From Jacaranda mimosifolia (Eukaryota > Streptophyta > Magnoliopsida > Lamiales > Bignoniaceae), in assembly GCA_018894105.1 (NCBI GenBank), contig CM032133.1:11484501-11548500 (forward strand): a stretch of DNA of 64,000 nucleotides. The letters are read 5' to 3'. Shown in pieces: positions 59,094-64,000 of the stretch. The notes under the pieces were generated by a model. That model saw only the letters and a program-made list of their open reading frames with translations. It was not told where the DNA came from and did not search any database. The position numbers and the translations under genes were made by a program. How positions within the stretch are numbered: position 1 is the first letter of the stretch; each line of letters starts with the position of its first letter.

Positions 59094-61052
59094 GGGATAG
59101 AATTGCACTAATGATGCATAAATCTAATGGTTGGATGTTGCTTCATTCCATGAGCAATCCCATATGAGATATGGGTGTATGTTAGTGTGTACTTGTTAAG
59201 GAATAAGGATCTGAAGGTCCGTCCGTAGAATCCACTAGTTAGCCGAAGTAGTAGGTCAATAGTGGCAAGTTCTTTAGCTTACGCTAATGCATATAATTAG
59301 TCCCCTGACCTGAGGATCCATGGTAACCTTATGTTTAGGCCCCTGTGCTTTGACTTATCCTTGGCCACGTAGCGGGTTGTTCAAGTGGAAATTGGGTATA
59401 AGTTACTTAGATATGAAGGTTTCTGAGATCCAATAAGGAATCCAACTCCTTGTCATGAAGGGCCAGCATAACTCCTATGTATTCTATAATGATCGATTCC
59501 AAGAAATTCTTGCGCAAGGTAGTATGACAATTTTGAAAAGGAGTTTACCAAAGATGAGGTCATAAAGAGAAATCGAACATTTGAATGGAGACATACTATC
59601 AAGTCTATTAGAAAACTCGCAAATATCTTGTCCTATGCCTCTTTCGGGAGATAGGAGACAGAAGGACCATATTTGCATAGTGCGCGTAGAGGTAGAATAG
59701 TTCTCCAAAAGCTTTCATTTCAGCCAATTAGTTGAGCTTCATGGGCTTGAGGTTAGATATTGACCATGGAGATTAAGTACTCTTCAATTAATGGAGATTA
59801 ATTGAATTGAGTCGTTAGTTTAAAGGAGTTTAAACTAAAATGAATGTATGATATTCAAAAGTCACAAGTAGTTGTGAGCCCATGTCCAATGAATGGTAGA
59901 ACTTAATGGGTGGCACACAAAAGCTAATTGCATTTCCTACTTGATGAAGGAGAATTTTCTAATAGTTATAAAATCACTCCTAGTGAACCAATTTTGAGGT
60001 TGCCGAAATTAAGGTCAAGTTTTGGCTTGATTAATTTAATTATTAAATTGATCAACTAATTTAAGGAGTTAGATCAAACCAATAATTAAAGAATTAATTA
60101 TTTGGTGCCACATGACCATTAATTGGTCAAGTTAGTTTAAAAAGTTAAGTTAACAATTCTTGGCTTAAAGAGTTAAGTTAATGACTTAAGAGTTAAGTCA
60201 AATGTTAATTAATCAAATTAAAGTGTTTAATTTAATTAATGAAGATAATTTATTTTGGAAGGAGAATTCAAATGAAAGGTTCATTTGGTGTGGCATTTTA
60301 ATTAATTTGAAAATAGATTCCAAATTAAATTGAAATGCACAAAAAATTTGAATTTGAATTTGAATTGCAACTTGCCAACTTGCAAGGCCAAGTTGGCGGT
60401 CAGCTTGAGAAAGGTGTGGCATCACACCATCCTCACTCTATATATAGATATAGAGGGAGAGATAGGCGGCAACCTTGATCACATTGTGAAGAATTAGATT
60501 CTTTCACATTTTCCATCCAAATCTCAAGTGTTGCCCCATGTGTTGAAGCTTCACTTCCTATCTTCTTTTCCTACTTCAAATCAAGCCTTCATACCTACAA
60601 ATCTCCTTACTATTTTCCAACTAATATCAAGGAGAGTAGGATTTGGCATTGGTGTGTGGATCATAACAATTAGAGGCAAGACAATTGGATTGCTTGCTCC
60701 TAGAGATCCACTGTCAGGGCAGTCCATTTGGTGATTTTTTTTTGGCACTTCCTTGTGGCATTGTGAGCAACAGTTTTTACAGTAGCTTTATCAAGGAGTT
60801 GAAAAGGTGATATAAGTTTTTTGGAATTTTTGGAGAAGTTTGGATCGGGCAAAAGTTGTATCCATTCTGTGTGCCGCTGTGTGACAGTATCTAGATTGAA
60901 GAAGAGTTCTTCATCACTTCCTTAGATTTTTGCAAATCAAGTTAATTCTACTTCTGAATCTTAATCAATAGCATTTTAGATCCTTGTTTAGCATGTGTAG
61001 CGTAGTTAATTTCAGTTTTTATTATTACATCCTAGTGCTACATGTGCCTTCA
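59094..61052 (+). repeat. Split solo copia LTR, right part
   Basis: Continuation of the LTR begun at 26843, ending GTGCCTTCA at 61052. It is followed by CAAGC at 61053-61057, matching 26838-26842. After it, the tandem array resumes in phase. The palindrome chain (about 60030-60240), dyad (weak, near 60410-60430) and TATA (60440) are present. Confidence 0.9.
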
Positions 61053-61057
61053 CAAGC

Positions 61058-61884
61058 AGCATTGTGATTTTTCTTGAGAGAAAAGCACATAAAATAAAAT
61101 CAATATTCATCAAAAATATGCCATACATGTTACTCTCTTTGTAAGCCGTGATTACATTAAGAAATAAACTAAGCCTACGGATAATAAGCCAAGCCCAAAT
61201 TGAATTAACAATAAGAGTTTGACCTGGTCACAACTTCTTTTCTCCATGAGTCCCACATGTTTGGGACTTCTTTTTGCCTTCTTGGGACTACTCAAGCCTG
61301 ATAGCCCAACTTCAGTTTTTTGGCTTCTTGACATGTTCTAATCTTTCTTATCCCATTCTTGCTGTATCTCTTCAACAAAAGACTTAGCCAAATTTGCAAA
61401 GCCATCTTTCACCCCCTTTGCTTCTGCTCTTAATAGGACCCATTAGCATGCTGCAATCTCCATTTTTCCCTCAAATAACGAGATAACCATTAGTGCCTCC
61501 AATGCTCATATCAGTCCCTCCTGCCTTAGGAAGATTCATCCTCAAATGTAAATCCATATCAAAAGAAGAAAGATCAAAAAAATGGATGTCAATAAAGTAG
61601 TAGAAACTTTATACACACCATGGATGTCAATTTTGTAAGTGTTGTCATTAATCTTTTCTAGCACTTGGAATGATGTAGAATCCCAATGATATAATGGTCT
61701 CGAAACCCCAAAAGCATACCATTTGGTATTAAACAAACCCTAGAATAAAAACCCTCCATATTGAACCCCTAAGATACCTAATATTATAAATGCAAATAAT
61801 TGGGAATAAGAATAAGAAATTAAACAATCACTAGAAGGAATTAGTATCTTGAAAGAACCTATTCAATTTCTTGATGCAACAAGC
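61058..61884 (-). repeat. Further gypsy-derived array unit
   Basis: One unit of about 830 bp, in phase with the array left of the 26843 LTR. It starts in the GTGATTTTTCTTGAGAG block and ends in TTGATGCAACAAGC at 61884. It carries the same pol tail on the minus strand (QVLEKINDNTYKIDI near 61680-61620), with more frame damage than most units. Confidence 0.88.
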
Positions 61885-64000
61885 TGCTGGAATAGTGCCC
61901 TACTAGCTAATTACATTGGCATTGTAAACTATTTCACTTGTGATACAATCTTGATTGAATGATATTTTTTAAATGGCCATCTTCATCTTATGCTTACATT
62001 TACTTCACTGGTATTTGGTTGAAGCCCTTAGATCACACATAAACTACGGGACTTGGTCAAGCACTGGGTGGTGATCATGGAATAAGTTTTACACGATCAT
62101 GATCTTAAAACTTCCAAGTCATAGGATCCTATGAGACAGGACATCTAAGATCCGAACAGAATTGCACTAATGATACATAAATCTAATGGTTGGATGTTTC
62201 TCCATTCCATGAGCAATCCCATATGAGATATGGATACATGTCAATGGGTGCTTGTTAGGGAACAAGGAATTGAAGGCCCGCCTGGAGAATCCATTATATA
62301 GCCAAAGTGGCAGGTCGCTAGTGGCAAGTTCTCTAGCTTACACTAGTGCATATAATTAGTCCTCTGACTTGAGGATCCATGGTAACCTTATGTTTAGGTC
62401 CTTATGGTTTAACTCTTCCTCGGCCACGTAATGGATTGTTCAGGTAGAAGTTGGGTATGAGTTACTTAGACATGAAGGTTTGTGAGATCCAAGAAGGAAT
62501 CCAACTCTTCGTCATTGTTAAGGGCGAGTGCAACTTCTATGTATTCTATAATGATTGATTCCTAAAAATTCTTACGCAAGGTAGTATGATAATTTGAAAA
62601 AGGAGTTTACCAAAGATGAGGTCATAAAGAGGAATCGAACATTTGAATGGAGACATAGTATCAAGTCTATTAGGAAACCAGCAAATATCATGCCGTAGGC
62701 TTCTTTCGGGAGATAGGAGACAGAAGGAACATATTTGCATGGTACGTGTAAAGCTAGAATGGTTCTCCAAAAGCTTTTATTTCAACCAATTAGTTGGGCT
62801 CCATGGGCTTTAGGTTGGATATCGACCATGGAGATTGGGTACTTTTCAATTAATGGAGATTAATTGAATTAAGTCGATTAGTTTAAAGGAGTTTAAACTA
62901 AAATGAATATATGCTATTCAAAAGTCACAAGTAGTTGTGAGCCCATGTCCAATGAATGGTAAAACCTACTAGGTTGCATACAAAATCCAATTCCATTTCC
63001 TACTTGATGAAGGAGAATTTTCTAAGAGTTAGAAAATCACTCTTAGTGAACCAATTTTGAGGTTAGTGAAATTAAGGTCAAGTTTTGGGTTGATTAATTT
63101 AATTGTTAAATTGATCAACTGAATTAAGGAGTTAAATTAGATCAATGATTAAAAAGTTAATTATTTGGTGCCACATGACCATCAATTGGTCAAGTTAGCT
63201 TAAAAAGTTAAGTTAAAAATTATTAGCTTAAAAACTTAAGTTAATTGACTTAAGAGTTAAGTCAAAGGTTAATTAATTAAATTAAAGTGTTTAATTTAAT
63301 TAATGAAGAGAATTTATTTTGGAGGGAAAATTCAAATGAGAGGTTCATTTGGTGTGGAATTTTAATTAATTTGAAATTAGATTCCAAATGAAATTGAAAT
63401 GCACAAAAAATTCAAATTCAAATTCAAATTGCAACTTGCCAACTTGCAAGGCCAAGTTGGCGATCACCTTGAGGAAGGTGTGATGCCACATTGGCATCAC
63501 ACATCCTCATTCTATATATATAGATATACAGGGAAAGATAGGCGGCTAACCTTGATCACATTGTGAAGAATTAGATTCTTTCACGTTTTCCATCTAAATC
63601 TCAAGTGTTGCCTTATCTACTGAAGCTTTATTTCCTCTCTTCTTCTCTTACCTCAAATCAAACCTTCATATCTGCAAATCACCTTACTATTTTCTAGTTG
63701 ATATTAAGGTGATTAGGATCTAGCATTAGTGTGTGGATCATAACAATTAGAGGTAAGAAAATTGGATCATAACAATTCGGGCACTTTCCTACGGCTTTTT
63801 GAGCAACATTTTTTACAATAGCTTTATCATGGGGTTGAAAAGGTGATATAAGTTTTATGGAATTTTTGGAGAAGTTTGGATTGGGCAAAAGTTGCATCCA
63901 TTCCGCGGTGTCTCTGTGTGACAATTTCTGGATTGAAAAAGAGTTCTTCATCACTTCCTTGGATTTTTGCAAATCAAGTTAATTCTCCTTGCAAATCTGA
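61885..64000 (+). repeat. Copia LTR J, cut by window end
   Basis: Starts TGCTGGAATAGTGCCC after CAAGC and runs to the end of the window (2,116 bp, probably about 100 bp short of complete). It is the closest relative of the split LTR (26843/59094). It shows the unsplit form of the sequence into which the 32 kb element inserted (AAGATCCGAACAG near 62147). The palindrome chain (63085-63305), dyad (63476-63502) and TATA (63513) are present. Whether an element interior follows cannot be seen. Confidence 0.88.

Overview
The window looks like nuclear DNA from a flowering plant, from a repeat-rich, probably heterochromatic region. I find no intact host gene. What can be recognised is Ty1/copia and Ty3/gypsy retrotransposon sequence, one CACTA-type DNA transposon remnant, one small TIR element, and transferred organelle DNA. 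The organelle genes are fragments in scrambled order and orientation. They sit beside or inside retrotransposons, so this is not an organelle genome.

Region 1 to 9.2 kb is a mosaic of broken plastid genes: ndhB, ycf2, rpoB, psbB, ycf2, petD, psbI, ndhC-ndhK, rpl32, psaA, ndhB, ycf2. They are separated by unassigned sequence, some of which looks organellar. From 9.8 to 14.2 kb lies the 5'-truncated interior of a copia element (gag, integrase, RT, RNase H), followed by its 2.18 kb LTR (14162-16340). A plastid ndhH-ndhA piece (16381-16820), a copia RNase H tail and a second LTR (17382-19593) follow.

From 19594 to 26842 there is a tandem array of about 8.4 units of 845-872 bp. Each unit joins the 3' end of a gypsy pol gene to LTR-like sequence with a TATA box. 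The array resumes at 61058-61884. Between the two parts lies a solo copia LTR (26843-27110 plus 59094-61052, duplication CAAGC). That LTR is itself split by a 31,978 bp minus-strand insertion (27111-59088, duplication AGATC). Another LTR starts at the same position of an array unit at 61885 and runs off the window.

The 32 kb insertion is a nest. Its outer LTRs are at 27111-29348 and 56944-59088. Inside are a copia interior with leader, PBS, gag and pol (34081-39734), a further LTR (39735-41985), a CACTA TNP2 remnant (41986-44173) and a second degraded copia element (44174-56943). There are also three solo LTRs with clean 5 bp duplications (29397-34075, 45738-47808, 49504-51733). One of these solo LTRs is broken by 2.47 kb of organelle-like DNA. 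A TIR element of 1.5 kb with TTA duplications (52161-53694) carries what may be host gene fragments.

All copia LTRs here belong to one family of about 2.2 kb in several subfamilies. Two structures recur in them: a chain of short palindromes with TTAA arms around a GAG-like centre, and a strong dyad immediately upstream of the TATA box. No pol frame is open, so nothing in the window can transpose autonomously.
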